Source of the DNA: a virus
Reading direction: 5' to 3' (one strand)
IMG/VR virus record: IMGVR_UViG_3300025280_000085
Location: 1-36,618 of that record
Length of the DNA: 36,618 nt
The position numbers and the translations under genes are program-made. The notes beneath the pieces were generated by a model, which had not been told where the DNA came from, ran no database searches, and was given only the letters and a program-made list of their open reading frames with translations. The first letter of the stretch is position 1; each line of letters starts with the position of its first letter. Of the stretch, positions 11,801 to 17,268 are shown in pieces.

Positions 11801-12710
11801 CCCATTGAGTGCGGAGGGGTTGAAGAGGGTTCTTGGCAATAACGCTTACCTGCGTTTTACAAGAGGGGCAGCACGTATTACGGAACACAATGCCAGAGGG
11901 GCTTTGTTCATACAGTCTATGTTGGATGGAATGACGGGGGCAGAGGCGGCATTCAACGTCAAAAAATATTTGTTCGACTACAGTGAACTGACCGACTTTG
12001 AGAAAAATGTTATGAGGAACATCATTCCTTTCTACACATGGTTAAGAAAGAATATTCCTCTGCAAATAGAATCTATCATCAATCGTCCCGCCAAGTATGC
12101 CAGTGCAGCTAAGGCCCGTGCGGAGTTGGGCGAGTTGTCTCAGGTTGAGTATCAAGACGATCCTGCCACTCCAGATTATTTTAAAGAGAACCTAGCGACA
12201 CGATTGCCTTTTATGATTGACCACCAGCCTACCTATGCCGTGCCAGATCTACCATATCTGGACATAGAAACAGCAGAGGGCATCTTAGACTTGAACGCTT
12301 GGATAGGGAGGATGCATCCCATACTAAAGACAACCTATGAGCTAGTGGCTAATGAGAAAACGATGACGGGTGCGCCCATCAGAAAGGAGTATGGTGCAGA
12401 TGATCCTACCTTTGTAGGGGATATAGACTTAACGGCCATCTATGGACCTAACATGGATCATTTAGTAAATTCTCTATTGCCCCCTGCTTCTAAAATCAAG
12501 TCTATTACGAGAGATCTATCAAAGGGTAAGTCCCCGTTGGAAGTGTGGGGCAGAGTGGCGGGGGTACCAATACGAACGGTTGACGTGGATGCTGTGGTGC
12601 GGCATAGACGGTTTGAGTTTCAAAAGAAGGGCAGTAAGAGAGTGGCTGAAATCAAGGGGCGAATCAGAAAGCGAGCTAAGCTAATGGGATTGAACATTGG
12701 GACGGAGTGA
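5844..12710 (+). CDS. Large polyvalent virion protein with HExxH metalloprotease-like site, 2288 aa
   Basis: Visible modules, in order: an N-terminal amphipathic/hydrophobic stretch (about 110-130); a long helical region; a segment near 762-795 (WGYVARNVQSN) of a type recurrent in giant phage polyvalent proteins; an LHELQSDYFQG block at 1584-1594 followed by a KLLIQEAAKGGYKKIIWAS segment, matching the 'EIQSDWxQ ... AAxxGYxxIxW' module I know from such proteins; a zincin-like site H1774-E-L-A-H1778 preceded by STMI; and near 2042-2075 the block FDYSELTDFEKNVMRNIIPF, also typical of large phage virion proteins. Family knowledge suggests a protein carried in the virion and delivered into the host, with a protease activity of unknown target. 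Function beyond that is inference. Gaps: 13 bp to the gene before; the end overlaps the next gene by 14 bp. Confidence 0.75.
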   Translation: MAIFTDLIRESVSDQQRQQGYPLSDDFVSLESTQFPGYRVTRDIDALTRRNQNRSERSALTSSQRNIQTMGPEGMLTQQGILTGDIEPGENYLDDFSDEIALDSKRHKTEGLLQTTVDVLQTPLYMITGGVLEMMRTGDVGEAFKQSLSELRYTFDDDYDPEYGSILNRPAYRAEWGQILRSNNGIIGKKLLDAGFGIYEETRATNPWEAMMKWGDLIRVVADKDYRTSEAARLNTIPLSSAENYQLAALGLLADIMLDPLTYTGVGFIGKGARALKGGRFLRGVETTVEAEFRARKALNTKLADPQQDVAIRRANLEEDLEKKIGATDESGKPFIEEDMHEQLRIFDMEETAAEKALLEPRRTKLGKVIPSLREEGYTVPEGVSNHVNLVLSTMGKLDAHLPKRGFGGLFIQNNVIKRLQNPATAATFRKFLKENAEEIAGAQGANVDKGELVEHLTGLSDEALDESIQNNASKYLGFVNKASLDSASESQAIKNAMLHMTKVYGLDARYAMSLLAANTKSAKRMIDEGPGDADFKEKMYEMLNLVKSLTKEMTDKDLKHGLLDQTELRSDYLPSRAPLSASGERTMRRFLETSMDSEADIEHIMQKIMSSEGRQSFFSHMEGDVKATFQNKATYKDLYSKLLGLSPSEMDYALLYGNRSFESLRLRNTKKFQEYILNDRTLTIPVDMAIATDKAHPLHKKFLSKGFDFYSPAGEWKGEGAVFYAMPKDMVNALKTTNELMEGAVDVSKSGGWSKLWKQWQMGTTLWRQWALGSWGYVARNVQSNMFTNYVAGVTNPVRYLEAAMLQWGGTDNMPRGLRSYVEFKVGGPKVIQDYKFKLKDGRVLSLKDMRSEMDKHGIFAQTFSTNEMAELAGVESAAYGIYHSARTIPVGAIREGIQGMPSWGDTKERVNNATRHIQEVFASIKNEEISKEEAHALAELYDGMARQWAWYSGGVPAEWWNKLTIEGFSDFNQVKSKYVEQNIFDVLPQAATDDSGWKPWWDEKTEAMPALRSMMASFVEEESKRKKSIWRKDESGEQMLTFAELKKKLGPVIEGSRTNIPKTRLVETEKKGKAWPDDPRRLAKEKEWTSLRHPGEGEEFMMFDDWLNYAVENFPNQKITKNNLVNAMDRGLFRVRPAELSQGQMLSPNGELALEQRLDDGQIIFGHRLPQLSPRLSHRWGLEPSSGLTKGEADFYGKGSPLTASGEPTTESSFGHTFREPSSYQDDIRYATSPMRIRLNPSNKNDQIIWRILNPANTKDFTEPLDLTIRSDLSEVLIDQMIKNGSLDKNVFYAADPVAGHKLPTALEPRTGAKYRRGVGGKLQESTIRMRDLEEPKFGLDNSSALISEALQNIVTVGQRLEKPMFAFPDIILQNSIKLSRVKEGAAGYWFRQNSSGAYMRPHNIHKKQLPITSKEAVLSARRKDELLQTEDDIRYDPWELDDPRDEARAKEAAKRAQGAAYLGESRGRSDVGFRTGYIVAEGMPSPGASIDEYRLAAEGLDQGFVQAVQHDLGPKARFEEVLEEGPFMIDDATQSGARRSGYTELGEEPFSPYSTRQNAIGHYKISDYYPNPDNDDKYLVLHELQSDYFQGVEENMGGWGIPLSPGTFPMVAQKLLIQEAAKGGYKKIIWASNLKQVATAQAWGPAAVAKYEYQRVADRYIKNNERGGVGDTFRKIIHRVDAKADDLADPAKAVGERPSLKLSTIEHETGKYNAIDISEDLSNKALNGGMTFFQKEKSGEIEKIKGLTNFLDSGRATIVAFKSGDVSTMIHELAHLARRSNLLENGDKDVINRWIFGMGEPKGRDLVKKRLEAFSEDAYGEARPLGRQFSEDDTRDFVDQIMWPDPDPLPGEKVNAEEKFALAIEKYILEGALKPVGLSSNHISAIERLTISMKEIYETNGMEKLLPDELPMEVKQKINNLLGQGVEAEPEKGELFSQMVELGQIEDPHEAGVGQRAKNYLFGLEGETVTRGWKDPATGERRVPLSAEGLKRVLGNNAYLRFTRGAARITEHNARGALFIQSMLDGMTGAEAAFNVKKYLFDYSELTDFEKNVMRNIIPFYTWLRKNIPLQIESIINRPAKYASAAKARAELGELSQVEYQDDPATPDYFKENLATRLPFMIDHQPTYAVPDLPYLDIETAEGILDLNAWIGRMHPILKTTYELVANEKTMTGAPIRKEYGADDPTFVGDIDLTAIYGPNMDHLVNSLLPPASKIKSITRDLSKGKSPLEVWGRVAGVPIRTVDVDAVVRHRRFEFQKKGSKRVAEIKGRIRKRAKLMGLNIGTE

Positions 12711-13038
12711 GCGCAACAAGGGTTTGCGCGTAGAGCGTGAGATTGTGCATAGGCTGAACGAGGCAGGGATAGGGGCTGAGCGCGTTCCCCTCTCAGGGGC
12801 CGCAGGAGGCTCTTACACGGGTGATATAAGCTTCGGAGGGTGGATAGCGGAGGTTAAAGCGAGGAAGAACGGAGGGGGGTTTAAGCAGATCGAGGAATGG
12901 TTGGGGGATAATGATTGTTTAATTCTCAAAAGGAATAATGCAGACCCCACGGTTGTGTTACCGTGGGGTCGCTTCGTAGAGTTATACGCTGCGTTGAAAG
13001 AGAGCCTTGAGGAGGCGGGGCAACCAACTGAAGTCTGA
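12697..13038 (+). CDS. PD-(D/E)XK nuclease, Hjc-like Holliday junction resolvase
   Basis: 113 residues with the archaeal-Hjc/phage resolvase pattern: K8-G9 then E13/E15 in the first helix, R29-x-P-x-S-G around 29-34, G42-D43-I, and E52-V-K54. These correspond to the metal-binding and catalytic acids and lysine of a PD-(D/E)XK fold. Expected role: cutting branched DNA during replication, recombination or before packaging. The start is uncertain: TTG at 12697 (overlapping the preceding gene by 14 bp) keeps the KG motif, while a second TTG lies at 12724. Its 3' 57 bp are antisense to the end of the endolysin gene. A perfect 10-bp inverted repeat (12943-12952 with 12961-12970, 8-nt loop) lies inside the coding sequence. 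Confidence 0.75.
   Translation: MGRSERNKGLRVEREIVHRLNEAGIGAERVPLSGAAGGSYTGDISFGGWIAEVKARKNGGGFKQIEEWLGDNDCLILKRNNADPTVVLPWGRFVELYAALKESLEEAGQPTEV
12943..12970. repeat. 10-bp perfect hairpin inside the nuclease gene
   Basis: GACCCCACGG and CCGTGGGGTC are exact reverse complements separated by an 8-nt loop. The hairpin lies within coding sequence about 70 bp before the stop. It resembles the hairpins that crowd 25.3-27.3 kb. Confidence 0.8.
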
Positions 13039-13719
13039 CCCCCCTCTTCCATCGGTCATCTCTTTAGCACGATTCATCTCATTTAATTCTTTGGCGTGTT
13101 CAATAGGAATGTTTCTGCTGGATGCCAGACTTTGATCCTCCTTTAAATACCTTTCTATGACATCAGTATGATCGATTCGCTGGTTGGAGAAATACTCCAA
13201 CTGATTGTCAGGATCTATTATGTTTAATTTAAAATCGGTGTGCCAGTTGACACAGTTACCGGGATCTATTTTCCTGCCGGGACTTATGTGTTCATGTCCT
13301 ACGACAGCCGTCATTCCTGTAGATTGAATGTTCATCCTTAGCAGGTAATGCAATGACGTTATCTGCGATGGGGTGAAGCGTCCTTTAGGGCCGCAGACCA
13401 CTTCATATCCGATACTGTACTTGTTGCACCACTTCCTGCCCAGCCATTCTGAACGACCAGCGTGCCACAACACATCTTCTAAGTCTCCAAACTGCACCAC
13501 AGCACCATCCGCAGCGATGACATAGTGGGCGGACACCTTAGCTTCGGGGTCTTGGAACCAAGCAAGGGTGCCTTCTAAGCTGGACGATCCCGTGTAGTGA
13601 ATAACGCCAAGAGTTATTTGATCCAGCCTTCTCCTTCCTTTCTTGTTAGGCGTATCCAGCATCACCATAGAGTACTTGTCTGAAGCTTGAAAGACTTCAT
13701 CTACACGATCACGACTCAT
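12982..13719 (-). CDS. N-acetylmuramoyl-L-alanine amidase endolysin
   Basis: 245-residue Amidase_2 (T7 lysozyme/AmpD fold). It cleaves the amide between MurNAc and L-Ala of peptidoglycan to lyse the host. Key residues by analogy with AmpD: zinc ligands H41 (IHYTG), H142 (GHEHISPGRK) and D152 (KIDPG); catalytic-side K150; and E106 in SIGYEV. WHAG at 85-88 is also typical. No signal peptide or membrane segment is seen, so a holin would be needed; none is recognised nearby. The 60-odd residues after the catalytic domain are linker plus a short amphipathic basic end (LPRLLKALFQR), which may touch membrane or wall. ATG at 13719 has GGAGG at good spacing. The start overlaps the upstream gene by 11 bp, and the end overlaps the convergent nuclease gene by 57 bp. 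Confidence 0.93.
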   Translation of the reverse strand: MSRDRVDEVFQASDKYSMVMLDTPNKKGRRRLDQITLGVIHYTGSSSLEGTLAWFQDPEAKVSAHYVIAADGAVVQFGDLEDVLWHAGRSEWLGRKWCNKYSIGYEVVCGPKGRFTPSQITSLHYLLRMNIQSTGMTAVVGHEHISPGRKIDPGNCVNWHTDFKLNIIDPDNQLEYFSNQRIDHTDVIERYLKEDQSLASSRNIPIEHAKELNEMNRAKEMTDGRGGSDFSWLPRLLKALFQRSV

Positions 13720-14005
13720 ATCGATCCTCCCTCTTTAAAATAATCCCATCTATGCCCTTTTGAATCGGCATCTCGTGACCCCTGATTTCCAAATACTTTC
13801 TAAAAGGATTATCAGAATATAAAAAGGTTAAGGCGTTATCCTTCCTGCCTTGTGCTTCTTTGTTTAATTCATCCATGTCGAGGAGGTCTACTGCTTTCCT
13901 CAGTGTGTTAAAAGCATCCATATACACTGCACCACTCAACCTAGCGTATGGGTCTAATGCTCCTACGTTTCTTTTATGCTGAGAATAACTTCTTTTTGAT
14001 GACAT
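13709..14005 (-). CDS. Conserved-looking phage protein of unknown function, 98 aa
   Basis: Starts at ATG 14005 with AGGAG five bases upstream. Soluble, mixed-charge protein. The middle is helical (YMDAFNTLRKAVDLLDMDELNK) and the C-terminus basic. No motif I can name. It overlaps the endolysin start by 11 bp, so translation is probably coupled and the two are expressed together. A lysis role is possible only by context: it has no transmembrane segment, so it is not a holin. Confidence 0.7.
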   Translation of the reverse strand: MSSKRSYSQHKRNVGALDPYARLSGAVYMDAFNTLRKAVDLLDMDELNKEAQGRKDNALTFLYSDNPFRKYLEIRGHEMPIQKGIDGIILKREDRYES

Positions 14006-14059
14006 AGCATCTCCTAAGGTGATGAGAATGGGGGAGGAAACCAGTCACTCCCGTGTTAC

Positions 14060-14875
14060 CTATAGTCTGGTTTCAGGATCGATTGCTGCACCCTCTTCGT
14101 CAAGACTGTGAAGCATATCACCTTGCTCTCCCCCATCCTCAATTTCCCGCACTATATCCCTCTCCTTTTTACGCTTCTTTCGATTTCCTACAAGGGTTAA
14201 TATGGTGCTATAGAGAGGAGGTCTGAGATCGTTCTGCTGAAATCGTGTATAGATTAAACGGCCCAACTCACAATGGTCACAATAACATATTGCACAAGTG
14301 AACATAGAAGCCTTGGCCTCATCCTTGTCGGATAGGTCAAGCCATTCTTTTGCTGCGAATACATGATGAGCATGGCCTTTAATATAATAAAATCTGATGG
14401 TTCCCGTATCAAAGCAATCACTACATTTGCTACCAGCAGATCCTAATGCTTCGATGGAGTCCTCCTTAAACCATCGTTCTAAGGGTGTTCCTTTGATGGG
14501 AATAGTGACCATGTTTTTATTCTCGTCAAAGGAAACCATCTTGTCTGCTATCTCTTCGCCCCGCATTTTCTTTCTATGCATGATGACATATCTTAATTCG
14601 TTTACTATGGATGATATGTCAGGGAAGAACTTACCTCCTTCATTCCCTCCCTTGTTGTCGTCGCTGAAGATATAATTCTTTACCGCAGTCTCTACGTCAG
14701 ATCCTGTCACATCCAGTGACTTGAACTTGCCGTATTCTTTTATGTGGTCGAAGAGATTGCGTATGTCGTTATCCAATTCACTAGGATTCTTTTTATAGAA
14801 TCTCCTGTAGACCTTTGTCAAAAGACCTGAGGCTGCATTCCATCCAAAGTCTAAGCTTCCAGATTTTTTATCCAT
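14060..14875 (-). CDS. Zinc-cluster protein, possibly replication-related, 271 aa
   Basis: N-terminal helical half, then a four-cysteine-plus arrangement: C151-SD-C154-FDTG and, 40 residues later, C194-AI-C197-Y-C199-DH-C202. The 'CxxCxDTG ... CxCxxC' layout resembles the zinc ribbon near the C-terminus of phage replisome-organiser or helicase-loader type proteins, and also DnaJ-like zinc fingers. I cannot choose from sequence alone. The C-terminal 40 residues are Arg/Lys- then Glu-rich and probably disordered. The start overlaps the upstream gene by 25 bp. The Shine-Dalgarno is weak, consistent with translation coupled to the upstream gene. Confidence 0.7.
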   Translation of the reverse strand: MDKKSGSLDFGWNAASGLLTKVYRRFYKKNPSELDNDIRNLFDHIKEYGKFKSLDVTGSDVETAVKNYIFSDDNKGGNEGGKFFPDISSIVNELRYVIMHRKKMRGEEIADKMVSFDENKNMVTIPIKGTPLERWFKEDSIEALGSAGSKCSDCFDTGTIRFYYIKGHAHHVFAAKEWLDLSDKDEAKASMFTCAICYCDHCELGRLIYTRFQQNDLRPPLYSTILTLVGNRKKRKKERDIVREIEDGGEQGDMLHSLDEEGAAIDPETRL

Positions 14876-15303
14876 AATCTATACCCCGATTCTCTATAGT
14901 GATGCCATTCGTTGACGATTCCCGTGTTAGGATAATCGTCTCTCGAAAGGTTATAGGTCCAGAAGTCAGTGAGATCCTTGTTAAATAAGATGATATAGGC
15001 TGATACGCTTAGCCTATATGCCATCTCCACAACGAAGTCCTGCTGAGCATCTCTGGCAAAACGATCCAAGATAGCTTGCTGGTATTTTCGTTTTGTGTCT
15101 TCGTTGTAGAAGGCATTGTCTACTCTGGTAAGTTCAAGGACGGCTACTGGAGTAGGCACACCATCTACCAATCTCCATTCTACATGGTCAAGGTCATTAA
15201 CGTATAATCCTTCACCAAAGTTTCTACGATACGACCTGTAAGAGAATGCTCTATCCTCTGTATCAGATCGGTTGTGCTTCTTGCTTCCCTTGAAGTCTTC
15301 CAT
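14851..15303 (-). CDS. Putative PD-(D/E)XK-like nuclease, 150 aa
   Basis: ATG 15303 has an AAAGGAG ribosome site. Residues 37-59 read DLDHVEWRL...VAVLELT: an acidic residue (D39) on a strand, followed about 18 residues later by a hydrophobic strand ending E57-L-T59. This is the layout of a PD-(D/E)XK core, but with Thr where Lys is usual. A helix with conserved-looking Q/R/Y residues and a strand (AYIILFNKDLTDF) follow, as in the fold. I infer a nuclease-like fold; activity is doubtful because of the missing Lys. Overlaps the next gene by 25 bp. Confidence 0.6.
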   Translation of the reverse strand: MEDFKGSKKHNRSDTEDRAFSYRSYRRNFGEGLYVNDLDHVEWRLVDGVPTPVAVLELTRVDNAFYNEDTKRKYQQAILDRFARDAQQDFVVEMAYRLSVSAYIILFNKDLTDFWTYNLSRDDYPNTGIVNEWHHYRESGYRLWIKNLEA

Positions 15304-15344
15304 GTTATCTCCTTTCGTTAATGGAAAACCCTTGGCTGGAAATG

Positions 15345-16048
15345 GAAAGGGTCGATGAGGATTGCCCCTTGGTAGGGATGGACTTGACTCGTCAAATGTT
15401 TTTTGGCTTGGCTCGGCTTGTCATGGATAAGATCTGTCAACTTAGATGGGGGTGGTGAGGTCTGGCTAGTCATCGGGCTTGGCACGGGGGGACACGGGGT
15501 GTCAACAGGCTCGAAAAGAAATGAAAGGACGCGGCCAGTCAAACGGGGTCGAGCGGAATCGGCATGTCTATGGACTTGATAAGAGTGGACGCGGTATGAC
15601 CAGTCATTAGGGCAGGTTTGATGGGGCAAGAGACGGATGGACTCGTCAACTAGAATCGAATTGATTTGATTTGACTCGACTAGGATCGTCAACTAGAATC
15701 GAATTGACTTGACTCGACTAGGAAGGTCAAGGGGCTTAGATAGAAGCGGATTGGCATGTCATTAGAGGAGACAAGGTTCGTAACGACCTGAAACGTCAAA
15801 GGGGTCCGAAGAGGCTGGGCTCGATTCGTCATATGGTCTGGTACGACAGGGGTAGAGTCGGCTTGTCGATAAGAATAGGATAGCATCGGCTTGTCGATAG
15901 GGATAGGATAGCATCGGATGGATAAGACTTGTCGATAGGGATAGGAAAGTTCCGCTCCGTCAGTAGATCTGAGAAGACTCGAATCGGCTTGTCGATAGAG
16001 GTTGGTTGGGTACGGTTAGACTTAGCTTGGTATGTCACGTCATCGGGG
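15345..16048. repeat. Irregular array of about 20 TTGACNAGYC-like sites (minus-strand sense)
   Basis: No convincing gene lies in this about 740-bp stretch. It holds repeated GTC[A/G/T][A/T] cores, all in one orientation, at 15391, 15420, 15436, 15469, 15501, 15538, 15566, 15603, 15645, 15688, 15726, 15758, 15795, 15828, 15865, 15893, 15931, 15959, 15991 and 16034. Steps are mostly 28-43 bp. Read on the minus strand the copies approximate TTGACNAGYC (TCGACAAGCC in three of the best). Two longer near-duplicates occur: about 40 bp starting at 15641 and 15684, and GGCTTGTCGATA-GGATAG blocks at 15860-15945. This looks like an iteron-type protein-binding array (origin, partition or regulatory); function is not proven. 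Confidence 0.75.
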
Positions 16049-16079
16049 TGAGGCTTGGCATGAAACGGGCCGTTTCATC

Positions 16080-16334
16080 TCAAAAAACTTTTGCTTTGGC
16101 CTCCTTTATCATAGACTTTCTCAATTCTCCAGTAATAACTATGCCGCTGGAGTCTGGTAAGACTATGGAGTATACAGGATACTTCTTTTTATTTAATCGT
16201 AATGCCTCTTCGTTGTGTAAAGCAAAGCCTCCTCCTCCTGTAGTGTCGAAGTAAATGCTACGCTTAACCTCATTGGGGGCATCCAGTTCCTCCAGTACGT
16301 TTATCAACTCTTGCTTTGTACGTACTTCTTTCAC
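16080..16334 (-). CDS. Small hypothetical protein, 84 aa
   Basis: GTG start at 16334, with a purine-rich stretch (GGAAAG) about 8-13 bases upstream that runs into the AAAAG pentamer repeat. The protein is soluble, basic at the C-terminus, with a Gly run (TTGGGGF) in the middle. No recognisable family. It splits the site array into two blocks, so it may be an insertion into the array, or the array sites may flank it as its regulators. The codon pattern is plausible for a gene, but with no homology cue I am only moderately sure. Confidence 0.55.
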   Translation of the reverse strand: MKEVRTKQELINVLEELDAPNEVKRSIYFDTTGGGGFALHNEEALRLNKKKYPVYSIVLPDSSGIVITGELRKSMIKEAKAKVF

Positions 16335-16345
16335 TTACTTACTTT

Positions 16346-16375
16346 CCTTTCTTTTCTTTTCTTTTCTTTTCTTTT
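16346..16375. repeat. CTTTT pentanucleotide microsatellite
   Basis: One imperfect plus five perfect CTTTT units (AAAAG on the minus strand). They lie immediately upstream of the minus-strand gene starting at 16334, so copy number would alter the spacing between any promoter and that start. Confidence 0.9.
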
Positions 16376-16376
16376 A

Positions 16377-16415
16377 CTGTCCGTAGGACAGGATGTACAG
16401 TACGCCTACGGCGTA
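16377..16415. repeat. Two tandem 6-bp stem, 3-nt loop hairpins
   Basis: CTGTCC-GTA-GGACAG (16377-16391) and TACGCC-TAC-GGCGTA (16401-16415) are perfect stems with three-base loops, separated by a TGTACA palindrome. They have the same geometry as the hairpins of 25.3-27.3 kb. Confidence 0.85.
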
Positions 16416-16425
16416 AAGAGAAAAA

Positions 16426-16570
16426 GTCTATAAGGGACGGAGAGGAGTGGTGTGGCTAGTCTATGGAAAGGAGACGAAAGGAGTAGAATTGTCTAGTGAC
16501 AGGAATTGAGTGGATTGGATCAGTCAATTTGAACGGAGCGGAGCGGACTCGATATGGAATGTCGTACAGA
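16426..16570. repeat. Second block of the GTC-core site array
   Basis: GTC cores at 16426, 16459, 16491, 16523 and 16561 follow at 33, 32, 32 and 38 bp, in the same orientation as the block left of the 84-aa gene. Purine-rich spacers resemble those of the first block. Confidence 0.65.
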
Positions 16571-16631
16571 CCTGTCCCATACACCCCTCCTAAACTCCCT
16601 CACCCTTTGTTTAAGATGGCGGCTATCGATA

Positions 16632-16894
16632 AGCTTCGCTGAAGCTATCTCTCTCCATCGTTCACGGCACTATCTTTATACACCAGTATGTTGCCGTGCT
16701 TCGGTGTGCTGGTACTCCCGTACTCAGACCCGCTAAGGCTTTTAAAGAAAGAAGGCTATTGCTTCTTCCCTAGGATGCCAGTGCCGAAGTGGGATCAGTA
16801 GTCAACGAACGTGACCGGGAATAGGAAGCAATAGCCTTACGGGGTAATGATAAGGCATATTACGTTCGTTGTCCACTTCACTCACTCGGCACTG
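16632..16894. ncRNA. Structured intergenic element with crossing inverted repeats
   Basis: The whole 16335-16935 interval has no supported gene. This part holds: a hairpin AGCTTC-GCT-GAAGCT (16632-16646); CACGGCA (16663-16669) with TGCCGTG (16692-16698), crossed by ACCAG (16682-16686) with CTGGT (16709-16713); and a perfect 14-bp pair AAGGCTATTGCTTC (16752-16765) with GAAGCAATAGCCTT (16825-16838). That pair is crossed by three ordered blocks: CAGTGCCGA/TCGGCACTG (16779-16787, 16886-16894), AAGTGG/CCACTT (16787-16792, 16873-16878) and CAACGAACGT/ACGTTCGTTG (16803-16812, 16862-16871). The order A-B-A'-B' is that of a pseudoknot. It may be a structured RNA or a replication/recombination DNA site; the strand is unknown. 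Confidence 0.5.
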
Positions 16895-16935
16895 ACTATA
16901 CCTAAGATACTAAAGAGTCATGTTCTTGTCAAGCT

Positions 16936-17268
16936 CTAAATAATAGCATCGTCTATCTCCCCTGAATCAAGATTATTCATTTTATTATTAAGCTCTTCGG
17001 CTTGCTTAATGATATGATCAGGATCGTGACCCTGCTCGTAGTCCTCGAACTCCATGTCCATAAGGACAATCCTTGGTGTCTTAGTGCCTTGAACGCATAG
17101 AGCAACTCGACATCTATACTCTACGTTATTATGCACCATGATCCTATGCACCAAGTGCCATCCATTAGGGGCTAAATCTTCTAAAGCTTCTTCGCTTGGC
17201 CCCCTGTTTTTGTCTATGTTCTTGTTAACAATATGGAGCAACTGCTCAGTGGTAAAAGCTTTATTCAT
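16936..17268 (-). CDS. Hypothetical protein, 110 aa
   Basis: I place the start at ATG 17268, not at the far-upstream in-frame start at 17349. ATG 17268 has AGGAG upstream and overlaps the preceding stop by 8 bp (ATGAATAA), the usual coupled arrangement. The protein is acidic and soluble, with a helical N-terminus (FTTEQLLHIVNKNID), a strand-rich centre (NGWHLVHRIMV...YRCRVALCV...RIVLMDMEF) and an acidic tail. Unrecognised. It is likely co-translated with the RAMP-like protein directly upstream. Confidence 0.7.
   Translation of the reverse strand: MNKAFTTEQLLHIVNKNIDKNRGPSEEALEDLAPNGWHLVHRIMVHNNVEYRCRVALCVQGTKTPRIVLMDMEFEDYEQGHDPDHIIKQAEELNNKMNNLDSGEIDDAII

Noticed and set aside
5844-12710. 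Several antisense frames of 70-140 codons inside the 2288-aa gene
   Set aside because: Shadows of the long coding frame, with Ser/Leu/Pro-biased composition typical of antisense reading.
15318-16038. Three consecutive minus-strand open frames through the site array
   Set aside because: Low-complexity peptides (repeated IDKP-like units) generated by the DNA repeat, without ribosome sites; the repeat explains them.
15345-16570. CRISPR array
   Set aside because: No repeat of 23-40 bp with uniform spacers; only a 5-10 bp degenerate core at variable steps.
16554-16736. 60-codon plus-strand frame
   Set aside because: Lies over the structured element, no ribosome site, Ser/Arg/Leu-rich without pattern.
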